DNA from: Platerodrilus igneus | Lineage: Eukaryota > Arthropoda > Insecta > Coleoptera > Lycidae | Reading direction: 5' to 3' | Assembly: GCA_036346225.1 (NCBI GenBank) | Contig: JARFIW010001452.1 | Location: forward strand, 124,001-188,000 | DNA: 64,000 nt | Position numbers and translations under genes: made by a program | Notes under the pieces: model-generated | The model's input: the letters and a program-made list of their open reading frames with translations, nothing else | Databases searched by the model: none | Told to the model about the DNA's origin: nothing | In this document: one piece after another, positions 22,105 to 33,174 of the stretch | Layout: every line of letters starts with the position of its first letter | Position numbering within the stretch: position 1 is the first letter of the stretch

Positions 22105-24345
22105 TTAAAAAAAGTTAAGTGTCCTAAATCTCTCCACATGGGGAAGGTTTGAACCAACCAGATGGGAAGTTTGGGACTCCATAAAAGATCAAATTTTCTC
22201 GAAAATATAAATATTTACTAATCCTTTTACTTAAACCTCTGGAAATAGGTTCATTCAACTTTCCAACGATTTGGTCCATTGATATGTCATATGTGTCCGC
22301 TTCAAAAGGAAAATAGAATTCATTTGTTTTGGAACTTTTGCGCAGGTAGGTTATTTTAAATATAGAAAGTTCAAAATTTTAGCAATATAATAAACAAAAT
22401 TTTCTTTTTTCTTTCTACTTTTAACTTTACTAGAAGATATTCTCCTGGCGAATATTTTCTGTCTTTTACATTAATTTCAGGCAAAACTTCCCCTTCGTCA
22501 CTAATAAAATCTACATCTGAGTTGCTATCTTTGCAAATGTCTTTTTCGCTTCAAATTTTCACCCTCTGTCGCAGAACTCTCCATAACTTTCGTTTCTTCT
22601 TTTGATCCTGATGTTAATCTTCTTGTAGTGCGTTTTTGGTTTTCAATTTTCTTTTTTCTGTTCCTGGCTGCTTGTTGTTGCTCAATTTCATTTTTTTCGG
22701 GAGTCTCGGTAATCACTCTAGTTCTTCTGGTCTTTCTCCCACTATTTTACTTAATGCGCGGTGCTGCTTTGGGAAACGGTAAATTATTTCTAGACTGATA
22801 ATGCCAGAATCGGCTGCAATAGCTGTCATTCTTTAGAAGTTCTCACCTGACTTAGGAGCGATATCTTCTACATCTTTTCGTTGCATGCTGGGTTGCAAAA
22901 CTAAAACGTTTGAGGAAGTTGGTAAATCACGATCAGTCACATAAGTCCCCAAAAAGTCGTCATCTGTAAATGTATGTTGATTAAAGGGGTAGATGCCCGT
23001 CTGACTAAAACCGCTAACTATGTTTGAAGGCGTAAATGCCTTTATTATTGCGTCTTTTGAAAGTTCTGGTATGTCATATATTTGGATGGGCTTACCTGGT
23101 TGCCTTATCATAAGGCTTTCTGCAGCTGAATTAAAATAGGTTTTGAATGGACCATAAACGGAAATGTCAAGCGGTTGCAGTTTATGACTGCTATGAGGCG
23201 ACAATGTAAGTAAAATTACATTATTTTCTCGTGCTAAATTTATTACGTCAATCTGGATATGGCTGTCATGGTTGTCGAAAATTATTAATACGTGTCTATT
23301 TTTGGATGGTTTAGCATACTCAAAAAAGTACTTAAAAAAGTTATGAAGTTTTTTCCAGTCATCCATTCACTTGGATGAGCCGCGCCCTTGCAGCCTATTG
23401 GTCCACTGTAAAACAAAGTATGGGTATAAGTTCAAGTCAATTTAAAATAGGTGGTTATTTATTTACCCTTTATCATAATATCTGGGAAATTCACTCTTGG
23501 AAATTTGTAAAATGGTGGGATGGACTAACCAATGGCATTTATGCTACAGCAAACAGTTACAAGAGAACCACGTTCTGCGGACGTCATTTAATCAACTTGT
23601 TTGCACCCCTTTTGAGTTAAAACTTTCTTTGGCTTATGAACTGTTGTCAGGCCCGTTTCGTCAATATTCCATATGTGTTCCGGTCTAATCTTTTTATTTT
23701 CTAATATAGCTTTTAAATTTTTGTAGAACTGATTGACATTATTTTTATTGAAACCAGTAGACCTGTTTAAACTAGTTGCCTCAGGTTTTTTCAAGGATAT
23801 ATTGGAATTTCTGGAATAAAATCCAAGCAGCCAGTCTTTTGTTGCACTCTCCCCTTTATCTCATGTTTTTGGATATTCAATTTTATTGCATTTTGCAAAG
23901 TTTTATGCCAATTTTAGACCTGCCTTTCTGTTTAATCCATAGTGAAGTTTTGATGCCAGAATGTAATAGTCTGCTAACATAGTTTCTTGGGTCTTTGTAA
24001 AAACTTGCTTACTGGAATGTTTGGTTGATTAGTTAATTCTTTTAAAAACACTGGTTTTTGATAACCTGGACAATGTGCTCTTTGAAATTCTATATTTACG
24101 GGCTGTTGGCCTTATCCCTTTACCACTTTTAACCTCAATTATGGCATCATCTATAAGATTTTGAGGCAAAACCTCACGATTTCCCTTTTTACGTATTTAT
24201 GCGGCATATTCGATTAACTGAAACAAGTAAATAGAAGTATTACAACCACACATTATAAGTTAGTGGGTGGTTTGGGTCGTCCCAAAGTTCCCTATACCAA
24301 ACGGTTCAAACCTCCCTACACGACAGGGGTGTTAAAAAATTTGAT
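22105..24345 (-). mobile_element. pogo-type element nested in the hAT element
   Basis: Inverted ends are recognisable. On the left, GGGGAAGGTTTGAACC is followed by GGGAAGTTTGGGACT (about 22140-22180). On the right, the reverse complement of about 24335-24270 gives AGGGAGGTTTGAACC, then AGGGAACTTTGGGACG. Exact outer limits and the TA duplication could not be fixed, so coordinates are approximate. The single gene inside is a broken pogo-like transposase on the minus strand. The enclosing hAT sequence continues on both sides, so this element came later. Confidence 0.75.
22525..24208 (-). pseudogene. pogo-type transposase, several frameshifts
   Basis: The minus strand starts with MPHKYVKRE at about 24208. 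A psq-type helix-turn-helix follows (IIEVKSGKGIRPTARKYRIS-KSTLSRL, about 24150-24080). At 23794-23588 it has ENKKIRPEHIWNIDETGLTT (first catalytic Asp in IDETG). At about 23390 comes GCKGAAHPSEW, then at 23366-22833 VLIIFDNHDSHI (second Asp in DNHDSH), LSPHSSHKLQPLDISVYGPF and FSQTGIYPFNQHTFTDDDFL. A short Lys/Glu-rich frame (22716-22525) downstream may be the original C-terminus. It is broken between blocks by frame changes. The enzyme would bind the element's ends and cut and paste it at TA sites. Confidence 0.87.
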
Positions 24346-24741
24346 TGCAAAAATTGGAGGTTAGAATTAAGAAGACACTATAGAACCAAAAGACAACTAA
24401 TAAATAGGCCTAACCATCTAACAAAATTCACCCTTGACACTTTATTTATAATAACTTTATTAAGGAAAGCATGTAAAATACAAAAATTACAAAAACATAT
24501 GTAAACATTCGCTTACCTTATTCCTCAACAAGTGATGACCATTAAGTGAATGTTAATACATTGTTCTGAATACACGATTTTAAGCCGCCTAGTGAGTTGG
24601 CATAAAAGCAATCATACGATTTCTTGGCGGTAAATTTAAGAGTGTTCCAAACATGAATTTGTACAACAACCTATAATTTATTTATAGGAAAACAAAATTT
24701 CGAAATTAAAATAAAATTCTTTATCCAGGAGACGTATACTA

Positions 24742-27464
24742 TTGATATTGCTCCTATATTCTGCTATACAATTAACAACAGATATTAAGAGATTTATTTT
24801 GAAATACGGACCCTATCGTCTGAAAGGACCCTTTCCCAGAAATGCTAAAAATAGGTCTTTTTCTGAAAATTATTACGTTTGTAAATCGACATCTAATATA
24901 GAAAATGATTTAATTTGGCTATGTTGCTCCCCCAAATACAACAAAGTTTATTGTTAACCATGCTGGTTGTTTTCTACAATTAAGTCTAGGTGGCAGGAAG
25001 GCATTCATGACTGGCAAGGTTTATCAATGAGAATTAAAAGAGATAGTGTGGCGCATACAGATTTATGTTATGTTAAAGAGACTTGGAAAAGACTGAATTG
25101 TGTAGATAACGTAAATGACGAGATCATTTTGAAACATCAACATTTTTGGCGACAAGTGTTAGAAGGACTTTTTAAAATCACTTTGAAATTAGAAAAAAAC
25201 CTTAGTTCATTTAGAGGAAGTAAAGGCCAAGAAACTATCGGTGACATTTATAACGGCAATTGCTTATCCGATGTGAAGCAGCTTGCTGAAAACGACGCTG
25301 TCATGCTCGAACTGGTTAACAAACCCAAAAATACCATGAAATATTTATCTCCACAAATTCAAAATGAGTTATTTCACTGTTTAGGTTAAACTTTGAGAAA
25401 ACAATTATTAGGGGATATCGTGGAAACCCCTTCTCAGGCATTGGTGACACAACTCAAGATATTAGTAAAATTGATCAACTTAGCATTACTTACCGGTATG
25501 TTAAAATTATGAAAACTGACATGGGCGTGCCTACAGGAATCTGTATTCAAGAGACATTTTTAAGTAAATCATTTTTATGTAATTATAAGTAGATTATATT
25601 TATTATACTTTCAGGGTTTTTTCAAGTACATTCTCAAACTGGTAAAGGTATTAGTGATCAGATAATGAATATTCTACAGAATGATGGTGTAAATATTAAT
25701 AAGTGTCGCGGCCAAGGGTATGACGGTGCAAGTAACATGAACTAGCGTTTAATCTAGAATTAAAGCCATTGAACCTAAAGCCTTTTATGTGCATTGTGCA
25801 ATACATAATTTGAACCTAGTTAATAATGATGAAATCAATAGAATTCTCGAAATTCAAAATTATTTTGCATATTTACAAGATATTTATAACGTTTTCGGAA
25901 ATAGTATTAATAAGTGGGATATATTAAGTTCTATAACAGATGAGTCGCAAATCACATTAAAAAAACTAAATCCAAAACGCTGTGATGGAAGACTAATTTC
26001 AATATTAGCAGCTAAAATAAAATACACGAATATAATGAAAAGAAAATTCTTCAAAGCACATAACGCAAAGAAATTCAGGAAGCAAACAGAATAAAGAGTA
26101 ACATGGAGAAATTTGAATTTGTTTTTATTACGGTTGTGCTGACAAATCTGTTTGGAGAAATAAATTTTGGTTCAAAAATACTCCAAAGAAAAGATTTGGA
26201 TGTAGAATATTCTACAGAATATGTGTAAATATTAATAAATGTCGCGGTTAAGGGTATGACGGTGCAAGTAATATCAGCGGCGCGCACACTGGCGTTTAAT
26301 CTAGAATTAAAGCCATTGAACCTACAGCCTTTTACGTGCATTGTGCAGCACATAATTTAAACCTAGTTATTAATGATTCAATCAATGCAATTCCCGAAAT
26401 TTAAAATTATTTTGCATATTTACAAGACAGTTATAACTTTTTCGGAAATAGTATTAATATGAGTCGCAAATCACATTAAAAAAACTAAATCCAACCCGCC
26501 GGGCTAAAATATTAGTTTTGATATTAGCAGTTAAAGTAAAATACATGAATATAATGAAAAGTTTATCCAAAATAATTCTTGAAAGCAAACAACGCGAAGA
26601 AATTTAGGAAACAAACAGAATAAAGTCATGGAGAAATTTGAATTTGTTTTTATTACGGTTGTAGTGACAAATCTGTTTGGAGATATAAATTTTGGTTTAA
26701 AAATACTCCAAAAAAAAAGATGTAGATGTAGTAAAGGCGCCCGAAACTTTAGAGGAAATATATGAAAAATTGACTGCAATAAGAAGCAAGTTTGAAGCTT
26801 TGAAAATAGAGGTTACACATATGCTAGAAATTGGGGAGTTTCGGAAAATTTATCTAAAAGGAGAACTAAAATTAAGAAGAAATTTTTTGATGAATTAGCG
26901 GAAGATCATCGATTTACAGATGAGGAAATGTATTTTAAAATTAATATTTTTCTTCGAATAGTTGATATTGCATTTATTCGAATTCGTACACGCTGTAAAA
27001 GGTTTCACGAAGTGGCAGATATGTTTTCATTCCTTATTCCTCAAAATTTACTTCAAATGACAGACGACGAAATAATTAGAAAAGCTGAATCTCTTTGTTC
27101 ATTTTATTCAAATGACTTATCCGATGGTTTAGGTTTGAAAATAATATTATTTACCAAAACTTTTAAAAATGAACTGAAGAAAATCAACACAATGAAAGAT
27201 ATTGGATTTTTACTAATAGTTAAGTACTACGATATGTGTTCCTCGGTAATTCTTTTATTTTTTACAATACCAATGACTGTTGCTTCAGCGGAAAGATCAT
27301 TTTCAAAATCGAAAATTATAAAGAATTATCTGCGTAATAGAATGGGCGAAGATAGGTTATGTATGTTAGCTTTGCTTAACATAGAAGCAGAAACAGCCGC
27401 CAAAATGGAGCTCCAGGATGTTATTAACAACTTCGCTGCTATTAAAGTCCGCAAAAATATTTAA
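24742..27464 (+). pseudogene. hAT transposase (TTF zinc finger, ZMYM1-like), broken
   Basis: The N-terminal TTF-type finger region is at 24742-24957 (YGPYRLKGPFPRN...RSFSENYY) followed by an in-frame TAA. The same frame resumes at 24961 (WQEGIHDWQGLSMRI). After a further stop near 25389, 25440-25505 reads DTTQDISKIDQLSITYRYV (first catalytic region). 25700-25740 reads CRGQGYDGASNM (second catalytic region). 25789-25830 reads MHCAIHNLNLV. The C-terminal dimerisation region is intact at 26928-27464 and holds TVASAERSFSKSKIIKNYLR and DRLCMLALLNIE. A half-kilobase segment is duplicated in tandem. With several stops it is inactive. It is the gene of the surrounding hAT element. Confidence 0.9.
25690..26740 (+). 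repeat. Tandem duplication inside the hAT transposase
   Basis: 25690-26220 and 26226-26740 are two copies at an offset of about 520-536 bp. Both begin AATATTAATAAGTGTCGCGG or a variant, run through the HCAxHNLNLV region, and end in AATACTCCAAA plus AAGAT. The second copy keeps a stretch (ISGAHTG) that the first lacks. Each has its own further deletions. Confidence 0.85.
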
Positions 27465-27597
27465 TTTATAGTTTTGTGTAAGATACTAAATAAAGGTTAT
27501 CGTGAATTTTATGTTTCTTAAAATTTTTTATTAAATAAGGCCTCATTATAATTTTTGCGGGAGGGCCCTAAATTGTAGTTACGTCACTGGTGGGAAT

Positions 27598-28230
27598 GCT
27601 TTTTTTTTTTATTAGCAGTTTCACTTCATTTATGATCATGCTCAAAATTTTTAGTATGATTTTTTATATTTATTCAAATGTATCTTTTTTGTTGTCAAAC
27701 AAAATTACAACAGAAATGTGAACTTTTTGCCACCAAACAAACAAGTATTATTACGACGAGCTATAATAAACGTTTTTTAATTATTTATAAATTCAAACAG
27801 TAGGACAGTCATCAAGTGGCTGATACCATTACACAGCAGCAAATCACAGAAAATAATACTGCTGCTACACTATGTACACCTGGCGACAGAGCCACATTGA
27901 GCAACGCCATTGTGAATTTACATTAAATCCCGACCAGATTCTTGTAAAAGAGGAAGCAAGTGTCGTATTTTTAGTGCTTGGCACAAATGGTCCAACTGAG
28001 GTACATGTGTCAGGTGGTATGTCTTTAACGTTTTAGGAATCACCGCTAGCCTCTCTTTTAGGTGCATAAAATGAAATTAATAATTACTGTGAAGAAGACT
28101 CCTAGTGCTCTCTTAAAAACTCAGATTATGAAATTGAAACAAATAAAAGTCTATGGACAAGGAGCACAAAACAATCAAAACATTAATTCTGGTCGAGGGT
28201 ATGTATCCAGGTTAGAAAAAATAAATACAC
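27598..28230. other. Unrecognised sequence
   Basis: A 65-codon frame at 28062-28259 (starts MHKMKLIITVKKTPSALL) has no recognised family. It is preceded by TCTCTTTTAG, which could be a splice acceptor. It may belong to the disrupted protein relic that follows. Confidence 0.35.
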
Positions 28231-28718
28231 CATGCGAAAAAAGGCAAGCCTCCTTGTAGCAAATGCAAATATCAATGGACAGAATTAATATCGGAAGATA
28301 AACACGACTATCACTGTTTACTAATTTTTTAATTTGTATGCAATGGCTAATAAAACCAGTCAGCGTGAATGTATTTTAGGGTGTACAAAAAGAACAATTT
28401 ATACCTCGATAAACAAACAAAATAGTAAAAAGAGAGACTTTAAGTAAGCTTGTTGTTTAGAAATTGGAGGAAGCTTCGCGTGTTTAAACAATTCCTTATG
28501 GCCACTATAAATTTAAGTAACAACACAATAAGTGCAACGTTTAGAAGAACCAATAAAGAAGATTTTCTAGAAAATGAGAGGTATCAAGTGATGAAATAGT
28601 AAAAAATGTTGATGATCATATGAATAGCTTTCCTAGAAGAGAGTCGCATTATTGTCGTTCGAATGCCACTCGTGAGTATATAGACGGCTCGCTTAATCTT
28701 AAAACCATGTACAATCTA

Positions 28719-31067
28719 CAGGGTGAGTTATTTTCATTTTCACTATAGGCATCTTGAAAACTGTTAGAGATAGAAAGACGCTCAAATGGGAAAAGTAATT
28801 CGGTTTTGTCTGCTGATCTCGCATGTGCTTTCGCTTTCTAGAAAAAATCCCCGGATATCTAGATATATTGAAAAAACTAAATATTGCAATTTTTTCAAAT
28901 CTATCTGTCGGCTTTATTGTTGGCATTAGAGAAATAATGTAAATAGAAAACTTGTAGATATTTTTATGCTGAATTAGAATGAGTGGTTGAAAAAATTTAA
29001 TTTTTTTTTGTTTCATAGATATGTACATAACCTCAATTTTTTAAAAATGGAAAGCATAGTTGTGTATGGGCTTGTTTAATAGCTTATATTTTTCCGATTT
29101 TACCAATATAGCACATGATGGAGTTATTCTAAATGACCGATATATCGAGGTTTTCTTGTTTTTATTGTGCATAATTATCAGACCACCTATGAAAAAATAA
29201 AACAAGTCTATAGAATCGCACTTTGTATTTTGAAGTAACTGTCATTGGTGTTATTCTTCACATTATTACTAATAATTAGGTTCTTTTATGCTAAAATAAA
29301 TTATAGTAACGAGAAAATGCTCAATATGTTAACTTGTTATATCGAGTTGTACTAAAAATCTACTAGAGCAACAGATTTATATTTTGAACGCTACTTTAAT
29401 CGTCGTCAACCATCTGTTCCAACATTTCGTAACTTGTATATAAATTTAAGAGACTATGTTGGTTTAATACAAGAAAAGGAACACAATATACAAAATATTG
29501 ATGAAAGTATACAAATAAATGTATTAGCTAGCGTTCAGGTCAATCCTTCTGCTTCTACAAGAGAAATTGCTTTATCCAGTGGATTAGCGCAACGGTCCGT
29601 TGTTCGGGTCCTGAAAAAGCATAAGTTCCATCCATACAAAATATCAATTGCTCAAACATTGCATTCAGGAGATAAAGACAACGGATAAGATTTTGCAGAT
29701 GGTTTGTGGAGGTGTCAGCAGGATCACGAATTTCCATTTACTCTTTTATGGTCAGATGAAATAAGGTACACAAATTGTGGTATTTTTAATAGGTTCAATG
29801 AGCATTTATGGATGCAAGCAAATCTGTATGCAGTTCAGCAACGAAGACCTCAAATAAAATTTGGTTTTAAGGTATGGTGAGGTGTTCTAGGGACCAATAT
29901 TATAGGACCTATAATATATAATGGAAGTTTAACAAAAGAACAATATTTAAATATGTTGCAAACAAATGTAGAGAATCTTTTAGATAAACTTCCTTTACGA
30001 GTGCGCGGGAGACTCAAATGGTTCTAGCACGATGGTGCACCTCCGCACAACACCCGTAGTATTACGGACTATTTAAATCGGTTATATCCGGATTCTTGAA
30101 TTGGTAGAAATGGTCCAGTGCAATGGCCACCCCGAAGCCCGGAATTTTCAATGTTAGATTTTTTTTATACATGAATATGTAAAAAATAAAGTGTACATTA
30201 AAAAATTTCATACAGAAGCACAACTACGTGAAGCTGTAATTAATGCTCATAGAAGCATTACTAAGCATTCATTAAAAAAAGCAAAGCATTCCATTGCTAA
30301 AAGATGTAGACTATGTATTGAACAAAATGGTCAGCTCTTTGAGCATTTGTAATTTGTTAATACAATATTTATTCAGTTTGTGTTCGTTGGTATTTTAGAT
30401 TTGTTTCCATTTATTATACTTTAAGGTTTTTTGATTTTCAATCTGCATAATATTAAATTGTTTACATATTGTTATGGTTATTTGAATGATTTTTTTTATA
30501 AGTTAATTGTTTCTGTTACCAACATGTTGTTAAAAATAGCTATCAAGTACTGTTATGATATAAAAATACAGTCGTTAAGTCTGCTTTTGTGATTGTATAT
30601 TGAAACATAGCTATTTAATTAAATAAAACTAAAAAGCCTCAATATTTTGGTCATTTCCAATAGTAACTCCATCATGTGCTATATCAGTAAAATTTGCACA
30701 ACATAAGCTATTAAACAAGCAAATAGCCAACTATGCTTTCCATTTAAAAAATTGAAGTTACGTACATATCTATGAAACAAAAAAATTAAATTTATCAAAC
30801 CACTCCTACTTATTCGGCATAAAAATATCTACAAGTTTTCTATTTACATTATTTCTCTAATGCCAACAATAAAGCCGACAGATAGATTTGAAAAAAATTG
30901 CAATATTTAGTTTTTTCAATATATCTAGATATTGTGGATTTTTTCTGAAAAAGAAAAGCACATGCGAGATCAGCAGACAGAACCGCATTACTTTTCTCAT
31001 TTAAACGTCTCTCTATTTCTAACGGTTTCCAAGATGCCCATAGTGAATATGAAAAAAACTCACCCTG
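28719..31067 (+). mobile_element. DD41D Tc1/mariner-superfamily element with about 430-bp TIRs
   Basis: Inverted arms 28719-29147 and 30644-31067 start CAGGGTGAGTT on the left and end AACTCACCCTG on the right, and pair along their length with modest divergence. TA duplicates flank the element at 28717-28718 and 31068-31069. One transposase gene lies between the arms. The element interrupts the FPRxESHYCR relic. Confidence 0.92.
29434..30352 (+). pseudogene. DD41D transposase, broken
   Basis: The open start (29434-29688) holds a helix-turn-helix (SASTREIALSSGLAQRSVVR). A frame change near 29680 precedes LLWSDEIRYTNCGIFNRFNE (first catalytic Asp in SDE). GAPPHN, preceded by HD, gives the second Asp at about 30030. 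GPVQWPPRSPEFSMLDFF gives the third. I count 41 residues between the second and third Asp, so the triad spacing is DD41D. Stops occur within the core (one where Trp is expected after the YPDS stretch). Defective. Confidence 0.88.
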
Positions 31068-31509
31068 TATACTAAGAAAAATGCGCAGCTGAGCAAACCT
31101 TTTTCTTCATATTCCATACATTCACAGGTTTTTAACACTCATTTTAATATATCAATCTTTCGCCCAAAGAGATATCAATGCTCGTCTTGCGTGTTCTTCG
31201 AAAATTTAACTCTCAATGAGAAAATCCGAAAACAATATGAAAATGAGCAGCATAAAGAAAATGTTCGCCTTTCACGTTTAGAAAAACGATAAAATTTTTG
31301 CCACATCGAAAAATGATACTATCATGGCCATTTTCTATTTGCAGGCGGTGATGCTGCTACCAAATGGTAATATTTCCACTTTTTATTATAAGAGCAAATT
31401 TAACATTTACGCCTTTACTATTTATGAAGCAGACTCGACAAGGGAATTATTAGCTGTAGCATGAGAGGGTTGCTAAAAAAGGTGCCAATGAGATCGCAAC
31501 CTCAATTTT

Positions 31510-32060
31510 TTTATTTTTAAGTTAACACTACTAGGGTAAGAATGAAATGGTATGCTTCAGTGATAACTGTGAAGTCCCAAAATAAAAACAAATATTTATT
31601 TTCAATATACATGCATGCTCTAAAAGTTTCAGATATTAATATTATTAAGCATAAATACTTAATTGCTGGACACACGGAGTGTTAATTTTTGCGGTAATTT
31701 CGATAGCTACTTATGGTAGAGAAAAGTGGACATATAAACGAAAATAAATTATAATAGACAAACAACAAATTACTTCAAACACTTACCTTGTGTATTGCGA
31801 GCGTAGCGAAGAACATTTATATTCATGCGGCCGTGCAAACGGATAACGATAAAAACAAACTGTAGAACGCGTCCGTCTTCTACGAAATACAAAAATGGAC
31901 TCTTCTTTGTGGTTCTACGTAGAACATGTAGTAATGCGGCCGTCTACAACGAAAAATCGATACTGCTATGCTTCGTGTGTTTCCAATGTGATAATAAATG
32001 TTCTTGCACAGGCGAAGAGCAGTGTTTCTCAATTATGGCACTTTGTACAAGCACATGCTT
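31510..32060. other. Unrecognised sequence
   Basis: Contains a 31825-32073 frame without motifs. Near 31826-31950 the words GCGGCCGT and TTCTACG recur in a G/C-richer patch. No gene or repeat family recognised. Confidence 0.35.
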
Positions 32061-32062
32061 GA

Positions 32063-33174
32063 ATTCTTCTTAATCTTCGTTGGGAATGAAACCACTCATA
32101 GTTTTTAAAATCTATTTTATTTACGTTTCGATCCATGACCTAGGATCGTTGTCAAAATAATAAAAACTTCAAGTTTGACGTTTATGACATAAATTGAAGG
32201 TTACTTTGATTTATTGATGTTTGAAATATTTGGTTTGAGTACACTAAGCAAAAATTTTTAAAGTTTAAAAGAATGATTGCCTTCAATTTGTGTTGCGACC
32301 TGGGATCGACTTTCCTATGGTAGCCAATACGCTTAACGTGAAATCAGCTGATTAATTTTTATTGGTGAATTTTATATAAATTCAATAATTTGGAAAACAT
32401 TTTTTAACATGTTTCTATTTATACAATTGAGAGATTTCTAATTTCATGTCTTATTTTACCGAGATTCAGTGAAGGGGGTTAAGCAACCTGTGGCTACCAA
32501 GATCCCCCAACAAATGTTGTCAAAATAATAAAAACTTCAAGTTTGACGTTTATGACATAAATTGAAGGTTACTTTGATTTATTGATGTTTGAAATATTTG
32601 GTTTGAGTACACTAAGCAAAAATTTTTAAAGTTTAAAAGAATGATTGCCTTCAATTTGTGTTGCGACCTGGGATCGACTTTCCTATGGTAGCCAATACGC
32701 TAAACGTGAAATCAGCTGATTAATTTTTATTGGTGAATTTTATATAAATTCAATAATTTGGAAAACATTTTTTAACATGTTTCTATTTATACAATTGAGA
32801 GATTTCTAATTTCATGTCTTATTTTACCGAGATTCAGTGAAGGGGGTTAAGCAACCTGTGGCTACCAAGATCCCCCAACATTTGTTGAGGGATTTCACGT
32901 TTAGCGTATTGGCTACCATAGTAAAGTCGATCCCAGGTCGCAACACAAATTGAAGGCAATCATTCTTTTAAACTTTAAAAATTTTTGCTTAGTGTACTCA
33001 AACCAAATATTTCAAACATCAATAAATCAAAGTAACCTTCAATTTATGTCATAAACGTCAAACTTGAAGTTTTTATTATTTTGACAACGATCCTAGGTCA
33101 TGGATCGAAACGTAAATAAAATAGATTTTAAAAACTATGAGTGGTTTCATTCCCAACGAAGATTAAGAAGAATG
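32063..33174. mobile_element. Foldback element with inverted arms and an internal direct duplication
   Basis: The left arm (32063-about 32350, starting ATTCTTCTTAATCTTCGTTG) is mirrored almost perfectly at 33174-about 32886. A 368-bp unit starting GTTGTCAAAATAAT is directly repeated (32148-32515 and 32516-about 32880). No coding frame. It looks like a non-autonomous foldback or MITE-type element that grew by duplication of part of one arm. CACATGCTTGAA occurs at 32052-32063 and again at 33211-33222; this could be a remnant duplication, but it is not adjacent to the right arm. Confidence 0.8.

Larger units (their letters stand above)
21321..27597 (+). mobile_element. hAT element (ZMYM1-like transposase) with TIRs and 8-bp duplication
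   Basis: The left terminus at 21329 is CAGCGACGTAACTA. The right terminus at 27589, reverse-complemented, is CAGTGACGTAACTA, so 13 of 14 bases match. Flanking octamers are GTGGGTAT (21321-21328) and GTGGGAAT (27590-27597), 7 of 8 identical, which fits the 8-bp duplication of hAT elements. The 6.26-kb body holds a broken plus-strand transposase (24.7-27.5 kb), a nested pogo-type element (about 22.1-24.35 kb) and an internal duplication. Confidence 0.9.
28237..31505 (+). pseudogene. Relic of a repeat-borne insect protein ('FPRxESHYCR' family), split by a DD41D element
   Basis: Left part (28237-28716): a GKPPCSKCKYQW stretch, then frame-shifted remnants, then VDDHMNSFPRRESHYCRSNA and TREYIDGSLNLKTMYNL. 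Right part (from 31068): EKCAAEQ, then FNISIFRPKRYQCSSC and NLTLNEKIRKQYENEQHKEN (31142-31292), then AVMLLPNGNISTFYYKSKF and NIYAFTIYE (about 31360-31430). I know this arrangement (HxxSFPRxxSHYCR, a QCxxC pair, an AxLLPNGxxSTFYYKxKLxxYNFTxYE block) as a multi-copy insect protein family carried by dispersed DNA repeats. It may be a Sola-type transposase, but I am not sure of that name. The reading frame continues across the inserted element when one TA is removed. Confidence 0.65.

Noticed and set aside
22148..24320. GGTTTGAACC / GGTTCAAACC as tRNA B boxes
   Set aside because: No A box at the right distance and no cloverleaf; the words are mirrored parts of the pogo-type element's inverted ends.
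28699..29028. 109-codon minus-strand frame
   Set aside because: It lies entirely within the left TIR and flank of the DD41D element, and the mirrored arm does not keep it open.
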